From Bordetella flabilis (GTDB taxonomy: Bacteria > Pseudomonadota > Gammaproteobacteria > Burkholderiales > Burkholderiaceae_B): a stretch of DNA of 64,000 nt. The notes under the pieces are model-generated. The model worked only from the letters and a program-made list of their open reading frames with translations, ran no database searches and was not told where the DNA came from. Of this stretch, positions 52,269-60,842 are shown one piece after another. The stretch spans positions 992,001 to 1,056,000 of the forward strand of contig NZ_CP016172.1 in NCBI RefSeq assembly GCF_001676725.1, read 5' to 3'. The stretch's first letter is position 1. Each line of letters opens with the position of its first letter. The position numbers were made by a program, and so were the translations under genes.

Positions 52269-52308
52269 GCCCGTTCTTGCGCGATGGACGATACGCACAA
52301 GAACGGGC
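52269..52308. promoter_or_regulatory. 11-bp inverted repeat with 18-bp spacer
   Basis: GCCCGTTCTTG (52269-52279) and CAAGAACGGGC (52298-52308) are perfect complements. The repeat lies between DUF1428 (ends 52333) and the orphan gene (starts 52172), both leftward. No U-run follows, so a plain terminator is unlikely; an operator for the orphan gene or a transcript-end structure of DUF1428 is possible. Confidence 0.45.
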
Positions 52309-52332
52309 GGAACACTGCGGGGCATGGACCCG

Positions 52333-52686
52333 TCACGCGTCCAGGACGATCTCGAAACCGCCGAAGATCATGCGCTTTCCGTCGAACGGCATCGGGGTCT
52401 CCTCGGGGTTCAGGCGCGGGTCGGCCATCACGGCCTTCATGCCCTCGTCGCGCACCTGGCGCGATGGCCAGGCGATCCACGCGAAGACGACCGCTTCGCC
52501 TTCCTGGCGCTTGACCGCCATGGGGAAGGACGTCACCTTGCCCTCCGGGACGTCGTCTTCCCAGCATTCGACCACCTTCAGCGCCCCATGCTCCTTGAAT
52601 ACCACCGCCGCGGCTTCCGCATGCTTGATGTAGGTCTCGCGGTTGGCGATGGGTACGGCCAGTACGAATCCGTCTATGTAAGCCAT
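52333..52686 (-). CDS. DUF1428 family protein
   Basis: 117 residues matching DUF1428: YIDGFVLAVPIANRETYIKHAE, then ECWEDDVPEGKVTSFPMAVKR, VVFAWIAWPSRQVRDEGMKAVMADPR and MPFDGKRMIFGGFEIVLD. A dimeric alpha-beta barrel (ferredoxin-like) fold is expected; the function is unknown. AGGAGA precedes the ATG at 52686. It is divergent from a LysR gene. Confidence 0.92.
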   Translation of the reverse strand: MAYIDGFVLAVPIANRETYIKHAEAAAVVFKEHGALKVVECWEDDVPEGKVTSFPMAVKRQEGEAVVFAWIAWPSRQVRDEGMKAVMADPRLNPEETPMPFDGKRMIFGGFEIVLDA

Positions 52687-52911
52687 GAATAATCTCCTTT
52701 TGGGTGGAAAGCGGGACGACGCGGCTGCGAGCCGGATTGGCGCCGTCCCTGTGCCACGACGAATGAAGGCCGTGGAAATCGACATGGCGCCGATGGGCGA
52801 TGGGATCCGGCACCGCGCCGGACCCACGGCAGGCGTCCGCATCGGGGCTTGTTGCTTCGCCGCCGGCCGCTCGGGTACAACGTCAGGCTGCTATTACGGA
52901 CGGGCCCGGTC

Positions 52912-53790
52912 TTGAATCTACGGCATCTGCAGTTTTTTGTGGTGTTGGCCGAAGAACTGAATTTCACGCGCGCCGCGCGGCGCCTGCACGTGGCCCAGCC
53001 CGCGCTGAGCCAGCAGATACGCGCGCTGGAGGAACGGCTGGGGGCGGCCCTGATCGACCGCAGCAGCCGGCCGATGCGCCTGACCGAGGCCGGCACGTAT
53101 TTCTTCGCCGAGGCGCGGCAGATCCTGTCGCAGTACGAGCAGGCCTCCGGGGCCGCCCGCGATATCGGGCAGGGCGTGCGCGGGTGGCTGGGCATCGGGT
53201 TTACCCGCTCGGCCATGTACAGCGTGCTGCCGCCGGCGCTGAAGCGGTTCAGCGCGGCGCATCCCGGTATCGAGCTCAAGCTCTACGAGATGCTTACCGA
53301 GGAGCACGCTCCCGCGCTGCGGGAGCAGCGCATCCACGTCGGCATCGGCAGGCAGGCGCAGCCGGTGGACGGATGCACCACGCGCGTCCTGCTGCAGGAA
53401 AAGCTGATGGCCGCCGTGCCGGCGGACCATGCGCTGGCCTCGGCGCGCCGGCTGCGCATCCAGGACCTGGCCGACGCGCCCTTCGTTTTCTATCCCAAAT
53501 ACCCCAACGCTCAGTTCCCCCGCCTGGTGGAAGGCCTGTGCCGGGACGCCGGCTTTACCCCGAAGGTCGTGCACCAGGCCTACGAGATACAGACCGCGAT
53601 CGCGCTGGTGGCGGCCGGCCTGGGGGTGACGCTGGTGGGCGAATCGGTGGCCCGGCATGGGCGCGCGGATGTCGTCTACCTGTCGCTGGCCGGGAGCAGC
53701 GCATCGGCGTTGACGACCTTGACGGCCACCTATCGCACTGGCGATCCATCGCCGGCCTTGCGCGATTTCCTGGCGGTGCTGCTGCCCTGA
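52912..53790 (+). CDS. LysR family regulator
   Basis: 292 residues from a TTG start at 52912, which gives the standard LysR opening MNLRHLQFFVVLAEELNFTRA. No ATG is available there, and the upstream in-frame codons encode a basic, unlikely leader. HTH: LHVAQPALSQQIRALEERLG; effector domain about 90-290. It faces DUF1428 and lies before the aldolase/binding-protein/aminotransferase genes in the same direction, either of which it may control. Confidence 0.88.
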   Translation: MNLRHLQFFVVLAEELNFTRAARRLHVAQPALSQQIRALEERLGAALIDRSSRPMRLTEAGTYFFAEARQILSQYEQASGAARDIGQGVRGWLGIGFTRSAMYSVLPPALKRFSAAHPGIELKLYEMLTEEHAPALREQRIHVGIGRQAQPVDGCTTRVLLQEKLMAAVPADHALASARRLRIQDLADAPFVFYPKYPNAQFPRLVEGLCRDAGFTPKVVHQAYEIQTAIALVAAGLGVTLVGESVARHGRADVVYLSLAGSSASALTTLTATYRTGDPSPALRDFLAVLLP

Positions 53791-53856
53791 GCCCGCGGCC
53801 CCGGTCCCGAGCCCCGGGTCCCCGAGCCCGGAGCCCGGAGCTCCGAACCCCGACCC
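53791..53856. repeat. Degenerate CCCGAGC/CCCGGAGC short repeats
   Basis: Immediately after the LysR stop, about 65 bases consist of near-repeats of CCCGAGCCC and CCCGGAGCC. They can form alternative short stems but no single terminator with a U-run. The rest of the gap to 54019 holds an AT-richer promoter-like patch near 53918-53950. Confidence 0.5.
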
Positions 53857-54018
53857 TTGAATCGCCGCATCACCCGGTCCCTGCGCCCTCGCGCGGCGGC
53901 TACCGCCGCCACCGTCCCACTATAAGCAAATCGCTATGGAACGATAGGGTACTTGTCTTGGACCGGGCAACGGCCCTTGCGTAGGATGGCCGCATCCATT
54001 TGCCACGCAGCGAAACCA

Positions 54019-54711
54019 ATGAGCCCATCCTCGTCCGACGCGCATTGCGTCCCGGCCGTGAGCCTTCCCATACCCGCTTCCTATGCCGGGCTGTCCACCG
54101 CCGAGGTCTCCGATGCGCTGGATCGCCTGAACCTGCCTGGCAGTGCGCTGGGCCTCGCGCCGGTCGGCGCGGCGCACAGCCTGCTGGGACGCGCCTATAC
54201 GGTGCGCTATACCCCTGTCGATATCGATCCGGGCACCGTGGGCGACTATATCGACCATGTGCCCGCGGGCGCCGTGGTGGTGCTGGACAACGGCGGCCGC
54301 GTCGACTGCACGGTATGGGGCGGCATCCTGACCGAAGTCGCGTCGCGGCGCGGCATCGGCGGCACGGTCATCAACGGCGTCTGCCGCGACGCGGATGCCG
54401 CCGCGCAATTCCAGTATCCATTGTTCAGCCGCGGGCGCTTCATGCGCACCGGCAAGGACCGCGTCCAGGTGGACGAGGTGAACGGCCCGGTCAGCCTGGG
54501 CGACGTGCGCGTGCGGCCCGGCGATATCCTGATCGGCGATAGCGACGGCATCGTCGTGGTCCCGCGCGAACGCGAGGACGAAGTCCTGGCCGTGGCGCTC
54601 GGTACCCGCGACGCCGAGCAAGCCATCGTCGACAGCGTGCGCGCCGGCATGAGCCTGACACAGGCCCGCGAAGCCCATCACTATCACGTCCTGCAGCGGC
54701 GCGGCCGCTGA
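54019..54711 (+). CDS. RraA-like aldolase/decarboxylase family protein
   Basis: 230 residues with the RraA/HMG-aldolase fold. The signature G-x20-R-D is present: GGILTEVASRRGIGGTVING followed by VCRDAD (Arg123, Asp124), the Mg and substrate site of 4-hydroxy-4-methyl-2-oxoglutarate/4-carboxy-4-hydroxy-2-oxoadipate aldolases. Plain RraA proteins (RNase E inhibitors) are about 160 residues, so an aldolase or oxaloacetate-decarboxylase role fits better. A binding protein follows 38 bp downstream. Confidence 0.86.
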   Translation: MSPSSSDAHCVPAVSLPIPASYAGLSTAEVSDALDRLNLPGSALGLAPVGAAHSLLGRAYTVRYTPVDIDPGTVGDYIDHVPAGAVVVLDNGGRVDCTVWGGILTEVASRRGIGGTVINGVCRDADAAAQFQYPLFSRGRFMRTGKDRVQVDEVNGPVSLGDVRVRPGDILIGDSDGIVVVPREREDEVLAVALGTRDAEQAIVDSVRAGMSLTQAREAHHYHVLQRRGR

Positions 54712-54749
54712 GCGGCGGCGTTCCCTACTAGAAATACAGGAGGAGACCC

Positions 54750-55739
54750 ATGAAAGTACGATTCCCCGGCCCGGCCCGGCGCCTGCTGGCCTTCGCCATC
54801 GCCGCCGTTGCCGTCGGCGCGGCCTCGCCCGCGCATGCCGAGCCCTATCCCTGCCAGAACCTGAAAATCGTCTCGCCCTATCCCCCGGGCGGCACGACGG
54901 ACATCCTGGCGCGGCTGATCGCGCCGTCGTTGCAGAAGTCGCTGGACCTTCCCGTCATCGTCGAGAACCGCGGCGGCGCGAGCAGCAATATCGGCACGGA
55001 GTACGTGGCGCGGGCGCATCCCGACGGTTGCACGGTACTGTTGGGCAACAACACGGGCGTGGTGATCAACCGCAACCTGTATGCGCTGCGGCTGGATCCG
55101 GTCAAAGCCTTGCGTCCGGTGGCCGAAGTGGCGGCCATGCCGCTGGTGCTGTACGTGAACCCCAAGGTTCCGGCCAGGACGCTGCCGGAGCTGGTCAAAT
55201 TGCTGCGCAGCGGCTCGACGCCCTACAGCTTCGCTTCGGGCGGCAGCGGCAGTCCGCAGCACCTGGCCGGCGAGTTGTTCAAGCTGGCCACCGGCACGGA
55301 CATCCTGCATATCCCCTACAAGGGCCAGGCGCCGGCCATGATGGACGTGGTCGGGGGCCAGGTCCAGATGGCCTTCGAGACCACGGCGGCCTTGTCGCCG
55401 CAGGCCAAGGCAGGCAGGGTGGTGCCGCTGGCCACGACGGGCGCGACGCGCGCCGAGGGATATACCGACATTCCGACCATGACCGAGGCCGGCTTCAAGG
55501 ACTTCGTCATTACCAACTGGTATGGGGTATTCGCGCCGGCCGGGACCAGCGATGCGCTGGTGACCCGCCTGAACGCCGCGGTCGACGCCGCGCTGGCGTC
55601 TCCCGAGGTCGCGGGCAAGCTGGCCGAGCTGGGATCGGAGAAAGTGAGCGGTTCGGCCGCGACTTTCGCTGCCTTCGTCGACAGCGAAGTACCGCGCTGG
55701 GAGGCGGTGGTCAAGCGCTCGCATGCCAAGGTGGATTGA
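54750..55739 (+). CDS. Bug/TctC-type periplasmic solute-binding protein
   Basis: 329 residues; signal peptide RRLLAFAIAAVAVGAASPAHA. Motifs VSPYPPGGTTDILAR, VENRGGASSNIG, HIPYKGQAPAMMD and DIPTMTEAG. Two cysteines, in PYPCQNL and HPDGCTV, replace residues that are usually not Cys and could form a disulfide next to the ligand loop. AGGAGGAGA precedes the ATG. It is cotranscribed with the aldolase-like gene. Confidence 0.92.
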   Translation: MKVRFPGPARRLLAFAIAAVAVGAASPAHAEPYPCQNLKIVSPYPPGGTTDILARLIAPSLQKSLDLPVIVENRGGASSNIGTEYVARAHPDGCTVLLGNNTGVVINRNLYALRLDPVKALRPVAEVAAMPLVLYVNPKVPARTLPELVKLLRSGSTPYSFASGGSGSPQHLAGELFKLATGTDILHIPYKGQAPAMMDVVGGQVQMAFETTAALSPQAKAGRVVPLATTGATRAEGYTDIPTMTEAGFKDFVITNWYGVFAPAGTSDALVTRLNAAVDAALASPEVAGKLAELGSEKVSGSAATFAAFVDSEVPRWEAVVKRSHAKVD

Positions 55740-56026
55740 ATACGAGAACGGTGGTCCGCCAAGGCGGGCGGGCGCTTGATGCACGCGTTCAGCCTGGGCG
55801 CGAACCCGCTGTGCCCGCCGGCGCCTGGCGTTCCGGGACTGCCGGCCGGCGGCAGCGCTGCGGCAGCATCTGGAACGCGCAGGTGGCTGCGACGAACTGC
55901 GCGGTGTGCAGCCGCTGGCCGGTAGCCGGCGACCGCACGAATGACCTTCCACGCCAGGCGTGGATTGGTCTTTGCGGCCGCCACCGGATAGGATAGGACC
56001 CTTCGCGCCGTCGCGCGTAACGCCAC

Positions 56027-57274
56027 ATGGGCCGATCCGGCATGAATGGAATGACCGCCTTTGCTCCCCTGACCGACGCCAGTGTCGCCGACCTGCGCGC
56101 GCGCACGCCGGGCGTGCGCACCACCGTTCATTTCAACCATGCCGGCGCGTCGCTGCCGTCCGGCGCGACGCTCGCGGCGGTGCAGGCGCACCTGGAGCGC
56201 GAAGCCACGATGGGGCCCATGGAAGCCGGCGTGGCGGCGCGCGAGCAGACCGAAGCGGCGCGCACGCTGGCGGCGCGCCTGCTGGGCGCGCGCCCCGCGG
56301 AAATCGCCCTGACGACAGGCAATTCGAGCGGCTGGAGCGGGGCCTTCGCGGCCCTGGGGCCGTGGCGCCCGGGCGACCGCATCCTGGTCGGGCGGCACGA
56401 GTGGGGCGGCAATATCGCGGCGATGCGCATCGCGGCCGGACGCGCCGGCGCGTCCATCGAGGCGATTCCTTCCGACCCGAGCGGGGCGGTGGATGCGCGC
56501 GCGCTGGAAGACATGCTGGACGCCCGGGTGAAGCTGATCGCCTTGACCTGGCTGCCGGCCAACGGCGGGCTGATCAATCCGGCGGCACAGGTGGGCGCGG
56601 TGGCGCGCCGCCATGGCATCCCGTATTTCGTGGATGCGGCGCAGGCGGTGGGCCAGCTACCCATCGACGTCGCGGCGCTGGGATGCGATGTGCTGAGCGG
56701 CGCGGGCCGCAAGGCATTGCGGGGCCCGCGCGGGACGGGCCTGCTGTACGTGCGCCAGGATTTCCTGCATCGCCTGACGCCGGCGGTGGTGGACGCCCAT
56801 TCGGCCCCATTGGACGATGAGGGCGCGCCGGCCCTGGTGGATAGCGCGGCCCGCTTCGAGCCGGCGGAAACCGCCATGGCCTTGCGTTGCGGGCTGGCCC
56901 AGGCCTTGCGCGAAGCACTCGATATCGGGCTTGACAACATCCGCGCGCGTGTCGATCGCAATGCACGCGCGGTGCGCGAACAACTGGCCGGCCTGCCGGG
57001 CGTGGCGGTGCTGGATCAGGGGCGCGAACGCTCCGGGCTGGTGTCTTTCGCCGTGGTCGGTTGGGAAGCGGGCGCGGTGCAGGCGGAGCTGGCGCGTGGG
57101 GGTATTTCGATCAGCAGCAATGGCGTGCGATATACGCCGCTGGATATGCAGGCGCGCGGATTGAAGGAAGTGGCGCGGGCCTCGGTCAGCTATCTGACCA
57201 CGGACGACGAGATCGACCGGTTGACCGAGGCGATCCGGGCGCTGTGCGGAAAGGGGACGGCAGGGTCACTGTAA
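56027..57274 (+). CDS. Class V aminotransferase
   Basis: Up to 415 residues of the PLP class V (cysteine desulfurase/EgtE-like) group. HFNHAGASLPS near the N-terminus, TTGNSSGWSGAF for phosphate binding, FVDAAQAVGQLPIDV with the PLP Asp, and the Schiff-base Lys in GAGRKALRGPRGTGLLYV. The start is uncertain: ATGs at 56027, 56042 and 56051 all lack a clear ribosome site. No Fe-S or sulfur-carrier partners nearby. It may be a lyase for an amino acid or sulfur compound; 287 bp separate it from the binding protein. Confidence 0.87.
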   Translation: MGRSGMNGMTAFAPLTDASVADLRARTPGVRTTVHFNHAGASLPSGATLAAVQAHLEREATMGPMEAGVAAREQTEAARTLAARLLGARPAEIALTTGNSSGWSGAFAALGPWRPGDRILVGRHEWGGNIAAMRIAAGRAGASIEAIPSDPSGAVDARALEDMLDARVKLIALTWLPANGGLINPAAQVGAVARRHGIPYFVDAAQAVGQLPIDVAALGCDVLSGAGRKALRGPRGTGLLYVRQDFLHRLTPAVVDAHSAPLDDEGAPALVDSAARFEPAETAMALRCGLAQALREALDIGLDNIRARVDRNARAVREQLAGLPGVAVLDQGRERSGLVSFAVVGWEAGAVQAELARGGISISSNGVRYTPLDMQARGLKEVARASVSYLTTDDEIDRLTEAIRALCGKGTAGSL

Positions 57275-57293
57275 CGCTGCACCAACACAACCC

Positions 57294-57370
57294 TTGCCGC
57301 CGTTACCCCGCCATGACCACGCCATTACCCCACCGTTACGCCGCCATGATGCCGCCATGACGCCGCCTTG
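57294..57370. repeat. Degenerate GCCGCCATGA repeats
   Basis: The gap between the aminotransferase and the convergent MocR gene contains imperfect 10-12 base units. GCCGCCATGA occurs exactly at 57340-57349 and 57351-57360 (11-bp period), with variants GTTACCCCGCCATGA and CCATTACCCCACC before it. No gene or terminator is evident. Confidence 0.55.
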
Positions 57371-57398
57371 GCGCCGGCCCAGGGCCGCCGTAATTCCG

Positions 57399-58826
57399 TC
57401 AGCGCAGTCGCGCGCGTAGCGCGGTACCGAACCGTTCGTCCGCGAGCGCGCCGACATTGCAGCGCGACCGCGCCGATACCTTGTCGGCATCCACGCTGAA
57501 TATGCGTCCCGGCGCAAGCAGGATTTTCTCCGGCATCAGTTCGCGCGCCAGCCCTACCGTATCCTCGATGCCGGGGAAGGTCGGCCACAGGTAGAGCGAA
57601 CTGGCCGGACGCGCGAACACGTCGGCGCCCAGGTCATCGAGCACTTGCAGCGCCTGCGCGGTCGCCGCCTCCAGCCGGCGGCGCAAGCGGAACAAGTGAC
57701 GCTCGTAATGGCCGTCCCGCAGCATGACGTCTACCATGCGCTCGCAGTATTCCGAACTGCTGACATGCACCAGCGCCTTCAGGTCGGCCAGGTCGCTCGC
57801 CAGCGCGGTGTCGCAGGCGATGAATCCTACACGTAGCGCCGCCGAAAACGACTTGGAAAAGCTGCCGATATAGAGGGTGCCCGCCAGCTGGTCCAGCGCG
57901 GCCAGGCGCACCGCCGAAGTCGGCTTGAAATCCGCCAGCGGATCGTTTTCCACCACCATCGCGCCATGGGCCTGGCATAGCTGCAGCACGCGGTAGGCCT
58001 TGGCCGGCGAGATGTCCGACCCGGTGGGATTGTGCGCCAGCGACTGCGTGAAAAATAGGCGCGGCCTGTCGCGCGCCAGCAGGCGCTCCAGCACCGCGAG
58101 GTCCGGGCCGTCCGGCAGGCGCGGCACGCCCAGCATCCGCGCGCCCGCCAGTTTCAGCTTGCCGAACAGCGGGTAATAGCCGGGATCGTCCACCAGCACG
58201 GCGGCGCCCGGCGCCACGAAATAGCGGATCACCAGGTCCATGGCTTCGTTCGCGCCATGCGTCAGCACCAGCTGGGCGGTCGAGGCGTTTACGCCGATGT
58301 CGCCGAGCTTGCGCACCAGGCTTTCCCGCAGCGGCGCGTAGCCGTAGCGGCTGCCATAGCGGAACAGGCTGCCCAGCCCGGTGCGCACCACCTTCTGGTG
58401 ATAGCGGTCCATGCGCATATCCGCCAGCCATTGCACCGGCGGAAAACCGTCGCCGACGGCGACCGCGTCAGGCTGCGTCTTGAGCTGCTCGCGCATCAGC
58501 CACACGATGTCCATGGCGCGGCTCAACTGCCCCGACTCTTCGTCCACCGGCTTGCGCGCTTCGTGACGGTCCACGACGTAGAACCCCGAGCCGCGCCGCG
58601 GCTCGACCAGGCCCTGGGCCACCAGTATCTCGAAGGCGACCACGACCGTGTTCTTGGCGTAGCGGTGCAACTGGGCCACCTCGCGCAGCGATGGCAGTTT
58701 GTCGCCGGCGCGGTACACCCCATTGGCGATCTGCTGCCCGATCAGGCGGGCCAGGCCCTCCGCGATGGGCGCCTCGCGCGGCGTGCGCCCGTCGCGCCGG
58801 CCGGCCGTTTTCCTGCTGTCGTCCAT
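57399..58826 (-). CDS. MocR/PdxR-type regulator (GntR HTH plus aminotransferase fold)
   Basis: 475 residues. A GntR-type winged helix (about 20-85) with GDKLPSLREVAQLHRYAKNTVV and VEPRRGSGFYVV. Then a fold-type I aminotransferase domain (about 105-470) with HNPTG (265-269), the PLP Asp295 in VENDPLADF and the Schiff-base Lys325 in GSFSKSFS. The start at 58826 is chosen because the 20 residues before it are unlike the family. It is divergent from the HMG-CoA reductase operon, and three GGTAC-type boxes lie between them. It presumably senses a PLP-reactive amine or amino acid. Confidence 0.92.
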   Translation of the reverse strand: MDDSRKTAGRRDGRTPREAPIAEGLARLIGQQIANGVYRAGDKLPSLREVAQLHRYAKNTVVVAFEILVAQGLVEPRRGSGFYVVDRHEARKPVDEESGQLSRAMDIVWLMREQLKTQPDAVAVGDGFPPVQWLADMRMDRYHQKVVRTGLGSLFRYGSRYGYAPLRESLVRKLGDIGVNASTAQLVLTHGANEAMDLVIRYFVAPGAAVLVDDPGYYPLFGKLKLAGARMLGVPRLPDGPDLAVLERLLARDRPRLFFTQSLAHNPTGSDISPAKAYRVLQLCQAHGAMVVENDPLADFKPTSAVRLAALDQLAGTLYIGSFSKSFSAALRVGFIACDTALASDLADLKALVHVSSSEYCERMVDVMLRDGHYERHLFRLRRRLEAATAQALQVLDDLGADVFARPASSLYLWPTFPGIEDTVGLARELMPEKILLAPGRIFSVDADKVSARSRCNVGALADERFGTALRARLR

Positions 58827-58870
58827 GGCCACGATACGCCGGGCGCTCCTCGAAATTGGTGCAGTGCGAT

Positions 58871-58914
58871 GGTACTGTTGGCCCAAACTGTACCTGTCAA
58901 AGGCGGTACAGTTT
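58871..58914. promoter_or_regulatory. MocR-type operator: inverted pair plus third half-site
   Basis: AAACTGTACC (58885-58894) and GGTACAGTTT (58905-58914) are perfect 10-bp arms 10 bp apart. A further half-site GGTACTGTT lies at 58871-58879. The pattern of repeated GGTAC-containing boxes in a divergent gap is characteristic of MocR/PdxR regulators. The boxes sit 43-86 bp before the HMG-CoA reductase start. Confidence 0.75.
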
Positions 58915-58956
58915 ACCTAGGATCGACCCGTTGATTCCAATACGGAGCTTTGCATC

Positions 58957-60243
58957 GTGGTCGATTCGCGCCTGTCCAACTTCCGCGCCCTGTCCCCTTC
59001 CGAACGACTGCAGGCCATCGTCCGCGCCGTTGGCCTGAGCGAGGAAGAAAGGCTTGCCCTGGCTCGCCCCGGCGCGCTGGCCCTGGATCGCGCCGACGGC
59101 ATGATCGAGAACGTCATCGGCACCTTCGAATTGCCCATGGGCGTGGCCGCCAATTTCCAGGTGAACGGCCGCGACGTCCTGGTGCCCATGGCCGTCGAAG
59201 AGCCCTCCGTCGTTGCCGCCGCCTCCTATATGGCGAAGCTGGCGCGCGCATGCGGCGGCTTCGAGACTTCCAGCACCGCGCCTGTCATGCGCGCGCAGAT
59301 ACAGATCCTGGGCCTGACCGATCCCCAGGGCGCGCGGCTGGCCCTGCTGCGGGAGAAGGATCGCATCCTGGCGCTGGCCAATAGCCGGGACAAGGTGCTG
59401 GTCGAACTGGGGGGCGGCTGCCGCGACATCGAGGTCCATATATTCGCGGATACGCCGCGCGGCGCGATGGCGGTGGTGCACCTGATCGTCGACGTGCGCG
59501 ACGCCATGGGGGCCAATACCGTCAACACCATGGCCGAGGCCGTCGCCCCGCTGGTGGAAGAAATCAGCGGCGGCTCGGTGCGGCTGCGCATCCTGTCCAA
59601 TCTGGCGGACCTGCGCCTCGCACGCGCCCGCGTCCGGCTGACGCCCGCCGTGCTCGCCACCCGCGAACGCAGCGGCGAGGAGATCATCGAAGGCATCCTC
59701 GATGCCTGGGCGTTCGCCGCGGTCGATCCTTATCGCGCCGCCACGCACAACAAGGGAATCATGAACGGCATTGACCCGGTCGTCGTCGCCACCGGCAACG
59801 ACTGGCGCGCGATCGAAGCGGGCGCCCATGCCTATGCCGCGCGCACGGGACGCTATACCTCGCTGACCGCCTGGGAGAAGGATGCATCGGGCGCCTTGGT
59901 GGGGTCCATCGAAATGCCCATGGCGATGGGGCTGGTGGGGGGCGCCACCAAGACCCATCCCCTGGCGCGGGTGGCCTTGAAAATCCTCGGCGTGCGCTCG
60001 GCGCAGGAACTGGCGGAAATCGCCGTCGCCGTCGGCCTGGCGCAGAACCTGGGCGCCTTGCGCGCCCTGGCGACGGAAGGCATACAGCGCGGCCACATGG
60101 CGCTGCATGCGCGCAATATCGCGCTGACCGCGGGCGCGACGGGCAAGGAAGTGGACACCGTCGCACGGCGCATGGCCGAGGAAAAAGACGTGCGCACGGA
60201 CCGCGCCATCGCCTTGTTGAAGGCGCTGCGGGAGCAGGCGTAG
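58957..60243 (+). CDS. mvaA: Hydroxymethylglutaryl-CoA reductase, degradative (class II)
   Basis: 428 residues, GTG start with GGAG about 9 bases before. Catalytic residues line up one position off the Pseudomonas mevalonii enzyme: Glu82 ([11 protein letters not shown]), Lys266 ([12 protein letters not shown]), Asp282 (GNDW) and His380 (GHMALHARN). [11 protein letters not shown] is also present. Class II enzymes oxidise mevalonate to HMG-CoA with NAD, allowing growth on mevalonate. An HMG-CoA lyase is not in the window. TctB/TctA-like permease genes follow in the same direction. Confidence 0.94.
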   Translation: MVDSRLSNFRALSPSERLQAIVRAVGLSEEERLALARPGALALDRADGMIENVIGTFELPMGVAANFQVNGRDVLVPMAVEEPSVVAAASYMAKLARACGGFETSSTAPVMRAQIQILGLTDPQGARLALLREKDRILALANSRDKVLVELGGGCRDIEVHIFADTPRGAMAVVHLIVDVRDAMGANTVNTMAEAVAPLVEEISGGSVRLRILSNLADLRLARARVRLTPAVLATRERSGEEIIEGILDAWAFAAVDPYRAATHNKGIMNGIDPVVVATGNDWRAIEAGAHAYAARTGRYTSLTAWEKDASGALVGSIEMPMAMGLVGGATKTHPLARVALKILGVRSAQELAEIAVAVGLAQNLGALRALATEGIQRGHMALHARNIALTAGATGKEVDTVARRMAEEKDVRTDRAIALLKALREQA

Positions 60244-60347
60244 CATCGGCGGCCCGGCCCGCCATCACCCGAGACGACAGCAGAAGAACGACGGCCGGTG
60301 CGTGGTTCGTTTCCATAACCGGCCGCAACCAGAGGGAGGAGACCATC

Positions 60348-60842
60348 ATGAACACAGACCCCCGCCCATACGGGCGCCGCGCCGCGCCGGACCGCGAACC
60401 CGCATGGCGGCTCGCGGAGGTGTGGAGCGACACCGTCGACCTGCGCCACCTGGCCTGGTCCATCGTCATAGGCGTCATCGTCAGCGTCGCGGCCTTCGTC
60501 GCGGCAGGCCGCTGGCTGCGCGGCCTGGCCTCGTCCACGGAACTCGCCCATGCCTATGCCATGCTGGCGGGCCTGGCGGGCAGCGTGATCGCGGGCGTGG
60601 TCTGTGCGCGCCTGTTCCCGCCCAAGCGCGAAGTCGTCGAGGACACCTCGCTCGCCGACCCCGCCTGGCGTGAAGAAGTGCTGGCCGAGCTGGCCAACGA
60701 ACCCGGCGGGCTCGGCACCCTGGCCGACTTGCCGCCCGCCGCCTTGCAGGAACTGCGCGAGCTGGGCCTGGAGGAACTGTTCGCGGGCCAGCCCGAGGCG
60801 CGCGGCACGCGCCTGGTGCAGGCCAAGGAGGCGCTGGCATGA
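60348..60842 (+). CDS. Small membrane protein, TctB-like partner of the permease
   Basis: 164 residues with two membrane helices (about 36-55 and 68-88) followed by a hydrophilic, Leu/Glu-rich cytoplasmic tail. GGGAGGAGA precedes the ATG, and the stop overlaps the TctA-like start (ATGA). Position and topology fit the small membrane subunit of a tripartite transporter, but TctB proteins usually have four helices, so it is atypical. Probably required with the permease for uptake of the HMG-CoA reductase substrate. Confidence 0.65.
   Translation: MNTDPRPYGRRAAPDREPAWRLAEVWSDTVDLRHLAWSIVIGVIVSVAAFVAAGRWLRGLASSTELAHAYAMLAGLAGSVIAGVVCARLFPPKREVVEDTSLADPAWREEVLAELANEPGGLGTLADLPPAALQELRELGLEELFAGQPEARGTRLVQAKEALA

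Noticed and set aside
60292..60325. CGGCCGGT/ACCGGCCG inverted repeat before the TctB-like gene
   Set aside because: Arms of 8 bp made only of G, C and one A or T are common by chance at this base composition, and no regulator gene is adjacent that would use it.
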